Of a stretch of DNA of 64,000 bases, positions 43,260 through 51,493 are shown piece by piece. The DNA comes from Streptomyces sp. NBC_01304 (GTDB lineage Bacteria > Actinomycetota > Actinomycetes > Streptomycetales > Streptomycetaceae), in NCBI RefSeq assembly GCF_035975855.1, contig NZ_CP109056.1, positions 1 to 64,000 of the forward strand. Reading direction: 5' to 3'. Positions within the stretch are counted from its first letter, which is position 1. The number at the start of each line of letters is the position of its first letter. Under the pieces are notes generated by a model. That model had not been told where the DNA came from, did not search any database, and was given only the letters and a program-made list of their open reading frames with translations. The position numbers and the translations under genes were made by a program.

Positions 43260-43907
43260 TTGTACGTAATCACCCGCGGTCAGGCCGCTGCCGTCGCAGC
43301 AGGATTCGCGGCATCCAGCCCGCTCGGCGGCCTGGCCCAGGGCCGTCTCCCGGACTGCTTCGCTCATGTGCGCCAGCAGGTGTATGAGGCGCTGCACGAC
43401 TGCCGGGCAACCGAGGGCTACCTGGCTATGGAGGACGGGCCGGCTGATCCGTTCATGGAGTCCGGTCAGCTCGAGATGGCCGAGATGAGCCAGTCGCTCG
43501 GGAGGCTGAGGACGTGGGTCGAGGCGCAGCGGTGCACCGTCACGGTGTGCGCGTGCCGTGCCGACCGGATGCTGCGGCAACTGCTCAAGGAGGCTGGTAT
43601 TCCCGCCGAGCTCGGCTTCTCGCGGAAGCTGCAGCGCTACAACTGCGTCATCGCCGGCGACTACGTCGCCGACCCTGGCGAGGGCTCGGTGGCACCGTAC
43701 GTTCTCATCGAGCACCGCAACCACATCGACCACGCCGTGAGGTACCACCGTGGTTGGCGCGTCCGCCGGTCCACGCCGGGCGGCGTTGAGGTCCTGTATG
43801 AATCGCCCGGCTACCCCCAGAGCCCGGTTGGGGCCTACGAGGACGACACCCGGTCCTGCGTCCGTGCGGTCGGCTCCGCCCTTCGCCTTCATGTCCGCGG
43901 CGAGTAG
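43260..43907 (+). CDS. Hypothetical protein
   Basis: This 215-aa protein has a TTG start behind AAGGAG (6 nt), MYVITRGQAAAVAAGFAASS. An N-terminal helical region is followed by a central CTVTVCACRADRMLRQLLKE and a strand-rich C-terminus. No recognised family. Probably co-transcribed with the methyltransferase and the 42770 gene. Confidence 0.6.
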   Translation: MYVITRGQAAAVAAGFAASSPLGGLAQGRLPDCFAHVRQQVYEALHDCRATEGYLAMEDGPADPFMESGQLEMAEMSQSLGRLRTWVEAQRCTVTVCACRADRMLRQLLKEAGIPAELGFSRKLQRYNCVIAGDYVADPGEGSVAPYVLIEHRNHIDHAVRYHRGWRVRRSTPGGVEVLYESPGYPQSPVGAYEDDTRSCVRAVGSALRLHVRGE

Positions 43908-44039
43908 GCGCGGAGCGGTTCGCCGGCCTCTGTCCACAGGGCTGCTCCCTCAGGGTCAGGAGCGTCACTGACCGCTGGGGCTTCGGCCGGCGCCGGCGGT
44001 CTGTGCCGTGCGCCCCGTCGACCTCCTGGAGTGTGTCTC

Positions 44040-44348
44040 GTGCTCGCCTTGTTCGATGTTGTTGTCACCATCCTGCTGCCGCTGCTGACCGGTGCCGTGA
44101 TCACCTACGAGAGATCCGGCGGCAGCCTCCTTCGGCACCCGCCGGAGCAACCCGGCCTGTCGCCTGGCGCGTTCCGCCCTGTGCGGGCCCTCTGTCTGGG
44201 GCTGCCGTTGGTCTGGCAGGCCGCGGTCGGTACGTATCTGCTCGTTGAGCGGGTGTTCGGCGTCCTGTTCATCCTGGGGATCGGCATGGCTTTCGGCATG
44301 GTCGTACGCGCCATCGTGGGCAAGGTCCAGCAGCACCGTTCGTTCTGA
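44040..44348 (+). CDS. Small membrane protein
   Basis: This 102-aa protein has its start at GTG 44040 (GGAG 8 nt ahead; another in-frame GTG at 44031). Two to three hydrophobic segments: LALFDVVVTILLPLLTGAVI, ALCLGLPLVWQAAVGTYLLV, FGVLFILGIGMAFGMVVRAI. Positive residues between segments. No family is recognised. It may close the operon; a strong hairpin follows. Confidence 0.6.
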   Translation: MLALFDVVVTILLPLLTGAVITYERSGGSLLRHPPEQPGLSPGAFRPVRALCLGLPLVWQAAVGTYLLVERVFGVLFILGIGMAFGMVVRAIVGKVQQHRSF

Positions 44349-44366
44349 GCCTGGTCGGGCGCGACG

Positions 44367-44406
44367 GTCCGGGGGCGGGGCCGCAAGCGTGGCTCTACCC
44401 CCGGAC
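44367..44406. terminator. Hairpin terminator
   Basis: GTCCGGGGG ... CCCCCGGAC (9-bp stem, 22-nt loop) followed by CTTTG, directly after the stop of the small membrane protein gene. Confidence 0.5.
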
Positions 44407-44520
44407 CTTTGCGTGCTCGTGCTCGACCTACGGACGCGCGTCTCCGTCGCGGAGCGAGGGTGAGCGGCGAGCCGGCGCCCTGCGAGGGGAGGCCGAGAGT
44501 CTTCGCTCTACGCTGCCTGC

Positions 44521-44865
44521 ATGACGTCCCAGGCTCTTGCCACCGTGGTGGCCCACCTTGAAGCCCTTCTCCGTGACTTCAAGTCAGGCGCGAAGGTGCC
44601 CAGCGAGGCCGAGGTGACCTGCGCTGCGTACGTGCTGAGAAATCCTGGGGTGCCCACCGATGTGCTCCTTGAAGGGATTCGACTCGCGGGCGTTGACGTC
44701 GCACCCCCTGGAGGGGTGTTCGCCCCGGCCGTGGTGCACAGTGCGGGCCTGCTGCGCACGAGCGCTGCGATGGATTCTGCCGAGGGCCAGCGGCTGATCG
44801 CGCTGCTCCATGACGTCATGTCCGCCGTGCTCACCGCTCCCCGCAAGGTCGCCGGTTCCTCCTGA
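44521..44865 (+). CDS. Hypothetical helical protein
   Basis: This 114-aa protein starts MTSQALATVVAHLEALLRDF. There is no ribosome site, but TACGCT stands 8 bases ahead, so a leaderless start is possible. Helical throughout with a Gly/Pro-rich turn in the middle. No family is recognised; it stands alone. Confidence 0.5.
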   Translation: MTSQALATVVAHLEALLRDFKSGAKVPSEAEVTCAAYVLRNPGVPTDVLLEGIRLAGVDVAPPGGVFAPAVVHSAGLLRTSAAMDSAEGQRLIALLHDVMSAVLTAPRKVAGSS

Positions 44866-44994
44866 CCGTGTGCTAGGAGTTGGCTGGTCAGAGCAGGGTT
44901 TTCCTGGCGTGTGACAGCGAGCGTGACACCGGTGCGTGACACCTTGAGCAGGATTCTCGGTGTGGTTCGGCTTCGAATCCCCGGCAGTACGAAT

Positions 44995-45035
44995 GACGCG
45001 CAAAACTTGCCGCATTGGTGATTCTTGAGTAAAAT
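44995..45035 (+). promoter_or_regulatory. GACGCGTAAAAC-type promoter, site F
   Basis: GACGCGCAAAACTTGCCG, 17 bases, TAAAAT (-35 at 45007-45012, -10 at 45030-45035) on the plus strand. It drives the operon 45158-46423. Confidence 0.75.
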
Positions 45036-45157
45036 ATGTGATCTGCGGGCTCTTCTCCCACCGAGCTCGCGCCACCCTCATATGCCCCTCCGGCCGACCC
45101 ACCGCGCGCCCTACCCGCACGATCCGCAGGCGGTCGTGCCGGAGAGAACAGGACAAC

Positions 45158-45472
45158 GTGCACCACACCGACGAGCTCGACGACACCGAGCGCACGACCG
45201 ACGAACTCTTTGAGGCCATGGCCAGCGGGAACGTCATTCAGGTCATCTTCGGCGACGCCTTCGCGTTTCACATCTCGCTGAGCGGCGTGGCCCTCTTCAC
45301 CCGCCACGACCTCGCCCCTGAGGAGATCACCGAGTTGGTGGCGGGCACCGCACGGGGCGTCCTCGACGTCGATCCGACACCGAGCTGCGACTCCCCGATC
45401 GCCGTAGACCCTGGTGAGGCTGCCCTGCTCGACCGCGCCCTGGCCGCTCGTCGCGCCCTCGTCGGGGCCTGA
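45158..45472 (+). CDS. Small hypothetical protein
   Basis: This 104-aa protein has its GTG start at 45158 behind AGGA (4 nt), beginning MHHTDELDDTERTTDELFEA. A mixed fold with a helical N-terminus and a strand-rich middle (VIQVIFGDAFAFHISLSGVA). No family is recognised. First gene after promoter site F; the ~120-base leader is untranslated. Confidence 0.65.
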   Translation: MHHTDELDDTERTTDELFEAMASGNVIQVIFGDAFAFHISLSGVALFTRHDLAPEEITELVAGTARGVLDVDPTPSCDSPIAVDPGEAALLDRALAARRALVGA

Positions 45473-45512
45473 CCCCCGCCGAATCTCTGTCCCCTCTGCC
45501 CCGGGAGCCACC

Positions 45513-46034
45513 TTGGCCAACTACGCCGCAGTGCAGCTGTTCATCTACGACGTGAGCGACACCGACCGCCCGGCGGTCCTCAACGCCATCTGGGATGCGG
45601 GCCTTTCCTCGGGCCGGACTCTCGGCACACCCACCACCGTCGATCTGGGCGCCCCCTACAGCAATCACGACGCACCGCTGGGGACGTCAACCGACCTCGC
45701 CCGCGCCCTGCTTGAGCAGGCTCCGAGTGCCACCTTCGAGCTGTGGCAGGACGCCTTCGACGAGATCGGACACTACGTTGGCCATGTCCCCCGCCTCGGC
45801 GTCCTCGACACCGAGTGCGACGGCCAGGGACGCCCGGTGCTCCGGCTCGACCACATGGTCACGACGCTGTCCGGCCTGCCGGACGGCACCACCGTCGCGT
45901 CCTGGCTCGCCAGCGCGGACGGACCGGCACACGCCATCTCCGTCCTCACCAGGCTGCGCGCCCTGAACGCGCAGGCCACCCAGCATCTCCAGATCGCACC
46001 GCGGACTGCGGCGGCCACCGGGGCTGCGCTCTGA
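45513..46034 (+). CDS. Hypothetical protein
   Basis: This 173-aa protein has a TTG start at 45513 behind GGGAG (5 nt), MANYAAVQLFIYDVSDTDRP. It appears alpha/beta (VLNAIWDAGLSSGRTLGTPT; LARALLEQAPSATFELWQDA; LDTECDGQGRPVLRLDHMVT). No recognised family. Its stop overlaps the CTG start of the next gene. Confidence 0.65.
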   Translation: MANYAAVQLFIYDVSDTDRPAVLNAIWDAGLSSGRTLGTPTTVDLGAPYSNHDAPLGTSTDLARALLEQAPSATFELWQDAFDEIGHYVGHVPRLGVLDTECDGQGRPVLRLDHMVTTLSGLPDGTTVASWLASADGPAHAISVLTRLRALNAQATQHLQIAPRTAAATGAAL

Positions 46035-46423
46035 GTTACGACACGTACGTCACCGGCCAGGTCACGATCGAACCACCGCTGGTCTGGGCCGAGTTCAACG
46101 GCAGCCGGTTCGCCGAGTGGCGCCCGCAGCGAAACCGGGCGGTGCTGCTGGATGTGCCGCGTAAGCGGGACTCGAAGGTGCCTGAAGTGGATCAGCAGCA
46201 GACTGTCCGGCGAGTCCTGCCGGACGGTGACGACCAGGAGAGCCTCGAACGGCTCGACGACGACCTGCAGGAGCTGATCGACGCGTTCCCCGGGCACACG
46301 TTCCGCGGGCGCTTCCAGTGCATCGGCGACAACCACTGGAGCGACATGTGGGGTGTCGCGGTGATCGACGGTCGCGCTGTGCGGGTGAAGCCGACGGTCG
46401 TCTGGCCGGACGACGCCCCGTAG
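46031..46423 (+). CDS. DUF6205-like protein with a CTG start
   Basis: This 130-aa protein reads MSYDTYVTGQVTIEPPLVWA, then RFAEWRPQR, and in the C-terminal half IDAFPGHTFRGRFQCIGDNH and VRVKPTVVWPDDAP. This follows what I recall of DUF6205 in Streptomyces. The only start that keeps the conserved N-terminus is CTG at 46031 (CTGA overlap with the previous stop), behind GGGG. CTG is a rare start codon, so the start deserves proof. Confidence 0.6.
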   Translation: MSYDTYVTGQVTIEPPLVWAEFNGSRFAEWRPQRNRAVLLDVPRKRDSKVPEVDQQQTVRRVLPDGDDQESLERLDDDLQELIDAFPGHTFRGRFQCIGDNHWSDMWGVAVIDGRAVRVKPTVVWPDDAP

Positions 46424-46499
46424 CCCGCCCAGGCCCCCCGCGCGCCCGAAGTCCTCGGCGGCCGGCGCCGTACGCGGGCCCGGACCAGGAGCCCGTCCG

Positions 46500-46919
46500 T
46501 CAGAACAGGACGTTGTCGTCGGTCGGCGGGACGGCCCGCTCCGTAGTGGGCGGCCGGTAGTGGATTTCCGTCCAGTCGCTGCGCCGGTAGACGCGCATCT
46601 CGTCGCACTGCGGGCACCGCACGGCCCAATGGGTGTTGCACCAGTAGGAGTTGGGCTGGGCGCGTACCCACTGCGACCGCGCGCCCGGGCCTGATCTGGC
46701 CTTGCGTGTCCAGGTCGGCTCCGGTGTGTACCAGGTCATCCCGAAGGCCGTCGCGAGCGGGCCGGGGAAGGCGCAGGTGGAGCAGCCGGGGTCGTGGTGG
46801 GTGAGCAGAAGGGCGGGCTCCCAGCGCTCCCACCGGATCTCGCCGAGTTCGGGGTCGGACGTCGGCAGCGCCGGCACTATCCGCGGTGCGGCTGCGTCGG
46901 TGCTCACCGTCGTCTCCAT
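46500..46919 (-). CDS. Hypothetical protein with C-terminal zinc-ribbon-like cysteines
   Basis: This 139-aa protein starts METTVSTDAAAPRIVPALPT; no clear ribosome site. A basic C-terminal half holds CSTCAFPG and CNTHWAVRCPQCDEMRVYRR, a possible CxxC...CxxC metal site. No family is recognised. It lies 42 bases after the end of tpg in the same direction. Confidence 0.6.
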   Translation of the reverse strand: METTVSTDAAAPRIVPALPTSDPELGEIRWERWEPALLLTHHDPGCSTCAFPGPLATAFGMTWYTPEPTWTRKARSGPGARSQWVRAQPNSYWCNTHWAVRCPQCDEMRVYRRSDWTEIHYRPPTTERAVPPTDDNVLF

Positions 46920-46961
46920 GAGTTCAGTCTGCCCGCCGGGACTGACAGCGCGGGGCGCGGG

Positions 46962-47540
46962 CTAGATGCCCTTGAAGGAGACGCTGTTGACGTCGAACTC
47001 GAAGTCGTCGGCACGGAACCCCCCGAAGGAGCTGCCGCCGTTCATGTAGTGGGCGATCCCCTGACCGATGACCTTCTTGATCTCCGCCTCGTCCATGGTG
47101 CGCGCCAGTTCGGCGGCCTGCTTCCCCGACAGGGCGATGCCGATGTCCCGGTTGCGGGTCGCGTTGGAGCCGCGGATCTCGAAGGTGCCGACCCGGGGGA
47201 CGGTGGCGCCCATCCCGGAGGATCCGACATCACTGCCGCGCCGTTCCAGTTCGCGGGCGCGGCGCTCGCGGCCCCGTTCGGTGGTCTGGACTTCGGTTGC
47301 TTCCTTCTTCAGCTGGTCGGCGTGCTTCTTGGGCGTACGGCTGCCGTCGATCCACCGGGAGACGGTGCGCGGGGAAACGTTGTACGCGGCCGCCATCGCC
47401 GCCGTGCTTCCGTCGTACTTGCGGTCACGGACGTGCGCGGCCTGGGTGGTAGATCGTGCGGGCGCCTTGCGGGAGGGGAAGATGAACTCCTTGACCTTGC
47501 CGTTGACGCCGGGGCCCTCGCCCTCTTGCTGCCCGGTCAT
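46962..47540 (-). CDS. tpg: Terminal protein Tpg-like
   Basis: This 192-aa protein follows the Tpg plan. There is an N-terminal helix-turn-helix (STAAMAAAYNVSPRTVSRWI, then DGSRTPKKHAD) and a charged helical linker. The C-terminal domain (TFEIRGSNATRNRDIGIALS, GKQAAELARTMDEAEIKKVI, GGFRADDFEFDVNSVSFKGI) corresponds to the part of known Tpg that ends in alternating acidic and hydrophobic residues. In Streptomyces, Tpg is covalently bound to the 5' ends of linear DNA and primes end synthesis. The start ATG overlaps the tap stop (ATGA), the standard arrangement. The residue that would carry the nucleotide cannot be assigned by eye. Confidence 0.75.
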   Translation of the reverse strand: MTGQQEGEGPGVNGKVKEFIFPSRKAPARSTTQAAHVRDRKYDGSTAAMAAAYNVSPRTVSRWIDGSRTPKKHADQLKKEATEVQTTERGRERRARELERRGSDVGSSGMGATVPRVGTFEIRGSNATRNRDIGIALSGKQAAELARTMDEAEIKKVIGQGIAHYMNGGSSFGGFRADDFEFDVNSVSFKGI

Positions 47541-49699
47541 GCGCCGTCCTCCTGGTCCTCATCGTGCTCAGCGTCGTCGATGTCCTCGTCGGCGAGCGGC
47601 AGTCCGTCCGTGCTGAAGTGGTGGGTGAGCCGTCCGGGATGCTCACGGTCTTCTTCGTTCTCCCGCTCCATCAGTTCACGCACCGCGGGCATCGGGATGC
47701 TGGCCTCGTGCTTGAACTGGCCCGGGCCGATGCCCAGCCGGATCACACCCAGGACCGGCTTGCCCTGCTCCGGCGGGGTGAGGAGCTCGAGGGCCGAGGG
47801 CTCCTCGGTGGCGTACATGAGGGAGTCGACGTTGACAGCGAAGGGGGCCCGGCCGGTCTTGTTGAGGGTCTTGCGCATGCGGCGGTGGTTGGCGATCCGG
47901 GCCGCGGCGATGATGTGGTGGCGCAGCTCGGGGCGGTAGGACCAGTCCTCGACGACCTTCTTCATCCAGGTCTCGTCGTCCATGTACTTCGCGGAGGCGG
48001 CCCACTTGCCGATGCCGCCCTTGTAGATCGCCTTGTAGAGGGTGGCGAGGATCAGGGCGTCGCCGGCCTCGGTGTCGGCCGGGTCGATCTGCTTGTGCGC
48101 GGCGTACGCGGCGAGGAACTCCTCGGGGTCCTGGCCGTCGCGCAGTCCGAGAGCGGCGTAGGCGCGCTTGTAGGCCTCGCGCAGCCGGTTCGTCCACTCC
48201 TTGAGGATCGGCAGGGTGAGGGTGGAGAGGTAGGCGTCGGTGATGGTGGTCGGGTCGAAGCCGTACTCGGCCGCCATGTAGGTGACGGTCGGGGTGGCGT
48301 ACCAGCCGGGGCCGGTCGGGCGCCTGCCGTGGAAGGTGGCCGGGTGCGGTAGCAGCTCCTCGACCTCCAGGGCGGTGAAGTCGCACCACCACAGGCCCGC
48401 CGGCGGGGACTTGGGGTCCCAGGCGGGATTGCTCACGTACTCCAGGGGGCCGACGGGCAGGCGTAGGGACGTGGTGACCGAGAGGTAGGAGGCGCACACG
48501 TCGACGGCCACCGCGTACGGCATGGCGGACTCGTTCTCGGTGAGGGGCCTGGCCCACCACTTGAAGTCCTCCTCCTCGCACACGGCCTCGCCCTTTGCGA
48601 GGGCCTGAACGGTGAGAGGGTGGCGGGCGCCGGCCGCCCAGGGGATGGTCGTGTCCTGATCGGGCAGGGCGCCCTCTCGCAGCCGGTACCGGCGCTCGCC
48701 CTGGTCGTTCTCGTACGGCTCAAACCGCGGGCGGACGGCGTCCAGGAGCAGCTTGCTGGTGGTGGCCGGGGTGATGCCGGGGGCGATTCCGAGGTCGGCG
48801 ACGTACGCACGGACGCGGCGGGCGAGCGTGGCCGCGTCGAGTTCGCCGTCGGGGGTGGTGGCGAGCTGGACGATCATCTCGCTGGTCTTCTGCTGGCGTT
48901 CGTTGCCCTGGCCGAGCCAGGGAGCGACCACCACGCGAATCGAAGTCTTGAGGCCGCCCGGGGCGCCCGGGCGGCGGTAGGCCTGGAAGGTCGGGCCGAT
49001 CTCCTCGGAGATTTCCATGCCGGCGGTGTTCGCGGCGGTGGCCAGCTTCTTCTGGAGGGCGGCGAGGGCCTTGTCGGTGGTCGGGAACGAGGCGGGCAGG
49101 CCCAGGGTCTTGAGCGTGGCAGCCGAGAGGCACACCATGCCGTCGCCGGGACGACCGGCGTCGTGGATCCGGTCGATGCGCAGCGGCAGGCCGGTGCCGA
49201 GCCAGTGGAACCAGTCGGCCAGCTTCGTGCCCGCGGGCGCCGGCACCTGGTCGACGTCGAGCATCCAGCCGTCGGTGCTGCTGTCGAGGGCGACGGCGGG
49301 CCAGCGGATGGGGCGCTTCACCACGGGCGCGGTGGTCCTGGTCGAGCGAGGCGCAGCGCTGCGGCCTCCTCGACGCGCGGGAGTTCCCTGGGCGCGGCCC
49401 TGGTACGCGGGGGCCGGCCGCGGGCTGGCCAGGTGGCGTGCCGGCTGTTCCTGAACGGGAGAACGGCTCGTACTCGTGTCCGCAGGAGCGACGGCCTGAG
49501 GCACGGGGGCCTGCTGTTCCGCGCGCAGACGCTGCAACTGTTCGATCTTCGCGGCCCGGGACTGCGGGGTGCACGCCTTGGGGCAGCGCTTCCACTCGCT
49601 CTGCATCCGGGTGCCGCGTTGGACCCACTCGACGATCCACCCCGGCTTGTCGGAGCCGATGCAGCCGTCACAGCCGGCCAGGCGTACGCCAGCCATCAT
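47537..49699 (-). CDS. tap: Telomere-associated protein Tap-like
   Basis: This 720-aa protein has the Tap plan. The variable N-terminus has CDGCIGSDKPGW near the start and a long Ala/Pro/Gln linker (residues ~55-130). Then follow IRWPAVALDSSTDGWMLDVD, YAVAVDVCASYLSVTTSLRL, GPGWYATPTVTYMAAEYGFD, EFLAAYAAHKQIDP, ATLYKAIYKGGIGKWAASAK and a very acidic end. Tap binds terminal palindromes and recruits Tpg to end patching. ATG behind AGGAAG; the stop overlaps the tpg start. Its presence says this replicon, or one in the same cell, is linear. Confidence 0.8.
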   Translation of the reverse strand: MMAGVRLAGCDGCIGSDKPGWIVEWVQRGTRMQSEWKRCPKACTPQSRAAKIEQLQRLRAEQQAPVPQAVAPADTSTSRSPVQEQPARHLASPRPAPAYQGRAQGTPARRGGRSAAPRSTRTTAPVVKRPIRWPAVALDSSTDGWMLDVDQVPAPAGTKLADWFHWLGTGLPLRIDRIHDAGRPGDGMVCLSAATLKTLGLPASFPTTDKALAALQKKLATAANTAGMEISEEIGPTFQAYRRPGAPGGLKTSIRVVVAPWLGQGNERQQKTSEMIVQLATTPDGELDAATLARRVRAYVADLGIAPGITPATTSKLLLDAVRPRFEPYENDQGERRYRLREGALPDQDTTIPWAAGARHPLTVQALAKGEAVCEEEDFKWWARPLTENESAMPYAVAVDVCASYLSVTTSLRLPVGPLEYVSNPAWDPKSPPAGLWWCDFTALEVEELLPHPATFHGRRPTGPGWYATPTVTYMAAEYGFDPTTITDAYLSTLTLPILKEWTNRLREAYKRAYAALGLRDGQDPEEFLAAYAAHKQIDPADTEAGDALILATLYKAIYKGGIGKWAASAKYMDDETWMKKVVEDWSYRPELRHHIIAAARIANHRRMRKTLNKTGRAPFAVNVDSLMYATEEPSALELLTPPEQGKPVLGVIRLGIGPGQFKHEASIPMPAVRELMERENEEDREHPGRLTHHFSTDGLPLADEDIDDAEHDEDQEDGA

Positions 49700-49798
49700 G
49701 CTTCCTGCCCTTGCGGTCGTGGTTCGAAGTCTGGGGAAGGCGCTCCGTGCCCCTGAGTGCTTGGGAGCTTAGTAAGGCGGGAGTTGTGCGTCACAGCC

Positions 49799-49826
49799 GG
49801 ACAGGGCGGCCAGGGCCGCCCCGTCC
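49799..49826. terminator. Hairpin terminator between HU and tap
   Basis: GGACAGGGCGGC and GCCGCCCCGTCC form a nearly perfect stem (one mismatch) with a short loop, about 30 bases after the stop of the HU gene in its direction of transcription. Confidence 0.5.
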
Positions 49827-49853
49827 CGCACTGTGCACGGCGGGCGAGGGCTG

Positions 49854-50132
49854 CTAGCCCTTCGCCGCCTCCTTGAGCTTCGAGCCCGCGGACACCTTCA
49901 CGCTGTACCCGGCGGGCACGGTGAGCGGGGCACCGGTCTGGGGATTGCGGCCGGTGCGAGCGGCACGGTGAGTGCGCTCGAAGCTGAGGAACCCGGGGAT
50001 GGTGATCTTCTCGTCGCCCTTCGCGACGATCTCGCCGACGGTCTCGGCGAGCGCGGCCAGTACGGCGTCGGCGTCCTTGCGGGTCACCTGGGCGCGGTCG
50101 GACAGCGCGGTCACCAAATCGCTGCGGTTCAT
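49854..50132 (-). CDS. hup: HU-family nucleoid protein
   Basis: This 92-aa protein has the HU fold: MNRSDLVTALSDRAQVTRKD, ITIPGFLSFERTHRAARTGR (beta arm: GRNPQTGAPLTVPAGY), VKVSAGSKLKEAAKG. It binds DNA non-specifically and bends it. It lacks the long Lys/Ala C-terminal tail of the larger actinobacterial HU. ATG behind GGAG (7 nt). A plasmid-borne second HU would be normal in Streptomyces. The GACGCGTAAAAC element lies upstream, at 50231-50281. Confidence 0.95.
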   Translation of the reverse strand: MNRSDLVTALSDRAQVTRKDADAVLAALAETVGEIVAKGDEKITIPGFLSFERTHRAARTGRNPQTGAPLTVPAGYSVKVSAGSKLKEAAKG

Positions 50133-50230
50133 ATGTGCACTCCGTGTGGTTTGTTCCTGATTGAAGACTCGCAGTCATGCTGCCAGGCCCCACTGACAAT
50201 CCAGGGCCCGGCGACTCCACCACACGGTAT

Positions 50231-50281
50231 CACGCGTAAAACTTGACCGCAGGTGAAACTTGAAGTTACTTTTTACGCGTC
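50231..50281. promoter_or_regulatory. GACGCGTAAAAC-type element, site G (two inverted boxes)
   Basis: Plus strand: CACGCGTAAAACTTGACC, 17 bases, TTACTT. A second box, TTTTACGCGTC (50271-50281), faces it from the right. The -10 is poor in both directions, so it may be bidirectional or a palindromic operator between HU (leftward) and 50355 (rightward). Confidence 0.6.
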
Positions 50282-50354
50282 ACTCGATCTTCTGGCCGGC
50301 GCCCCCTTCCGCCTCACCCCGCCCAGCCCTGGCCTCCCCGAAAGGACTCCTCCG

Positions 50355-50843
50355 ATGAGCTCCGCCGCCATATCGGCCGTGCCGCACTTCCGCTTCTCGT
50401 TCTCCCGGCCTGCCCACCGCACCGAACAAGCCGGCCAGCCCCCGCGCCACGTTGACGCCTGGAAGGCCATCGCCTCTGCCGTCGACGGCGCGGCCGCCGC
50501 TCTCCTGCCCATGAGCGTTCTCGGTGCGCCCGGCCCCGGCGTCGGCCTCCGCGCTCGCAACTCGCTGATCCGCGGCCACCTGCTGCTCCGGCGAGTTCAG
50601 GAGCGCAACGCGAATTACGTCGGCCAGGCGCGCACCCCCTGGGGCAGGCTCCTGCGGCGCCGTAAGACCGCGGACCTCCGCCCGTACCTGACGGCGTTCA
50701 TCGAGGCCATCGCCTACGCCCACATGGTCGCGGACGGACAGCCCGCGTCTGCCGACCTGCCGGTCCTCCTCCAAGCCAGTGGCCGCCTTCCTCTGATCCA
50801 GCGGTTCCGCCAAGACCGGCTGGTCGTCCACGGCATCCGCTGA
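50355..50843 (+). CDS. Hypothetical protein
   Basis: This 162-aa protein has its ATG at 50355 behind AAAGGA (8 nt). Basic and helical (VDAWKAIASAVDGAAAALLP reading from the N-terminal third; LLLRRVQERNANYVGQARTP). No family is recognised. First of a group of rightward genes (50355, 50883, 51494) downstream of site G. Confidence 0.6.
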   Translation: MSSAAISAVPHFRFSFSRPAHRTEQAGQPPRHVDAWKAIASAVDGAAAALLPMSVLGAPGPGVGLRARNSLIRGHLLLRRVQERNANYVGQARTPWGRLLRRRKTADLRPYLTAFIEAIAYAHMVADGQPASADLPVLLQASGRLPLIQRFRQDRLVVHGIR

Positions 50844-50882
50844 CCTCCCCCGCCCCTCCCGGTCGACAGTCGAAAGGCAGAC

Positions 50883-51410
50883 ATGCACACACCCGAACCC
50901 CACGCCGTGCCTGCGGCCTCCGCCGCGGCCTTCCGCGCGGCGATGGACGGAGTCGGCCACGCGCGCGAGACGGCCCGCACGGTCGCCCTCGCCGTGCTGG
51001 CGGATGCCTGCGACGGAGACGTACGCCAGTACCTCCGGTCGCCCGGCGCCCTCAACAGCCGCGTCACTTCCCGCTTCGGGACGGTTCGGATCGTCCCGGA
51101 ATCTGACGGCGATCGCGCGCAGTCGGACATCACGGTCAGCCCTGCGGCGTACGAGCGCATCAGTGAGCACCTGCTCGAGGAGTGCTTCCACGACGAGGAG
51201 TGCACGTGCCTCGAGGATCCGTGGCCTGCAGTGCAGGACCTGCCGCGCGACACGGAGATCAAGCTCCTCGACATTGGCGGCACCGTCCGCGGTACGGCGA
51301 CTCGCTCCCCATTCGGTCGCGGCGACGTGGCCCTCGTCCTCAACAACCAGAGCGTGATCGAGACCGCCGAGATCCTGCGGATCGCCGCGCAGACTCCCGA
51401 TCTCGCATAG
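50883..51410 (+). CDS. Hypothetical protein
   Basis: This 175-aa protein has its ATG behind AAAGG (6 nt), MHTPEPHAVPAASAAAFRAA. A helical N-terminal half is followed by a strand-rich C-terminal half (TEIKLLDIGGTVRGTATRSP) with a Cys-His cluster EECFHDEECTCLE. No family is recognised. 39 bases after the preceding gene. Confidence 0.6.
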   Translation: MHTPEPHAVPAASAAAFRAAMDGVGHARETARTVALAVLADACDGDVRQYLRSPGALNSRVTSRFGTVRIVPESDGDRAQSDITVSPAAYERISEHLLEECFHDEECTCLEDPWPAVQDLPRDTEIKLLDIGGTVRGTATRSPFGRGDVALVLNNQSVIETAEILRIAAQTPDLA

Positions 51411-51493
51411 CCGCCCACTCCGCGGCCGACCGCCTGCCGCGCCGCCCCTCTCACGCCCGCCCAGTTCCCAGTTGTCCATCAAGGAGGACCGTC

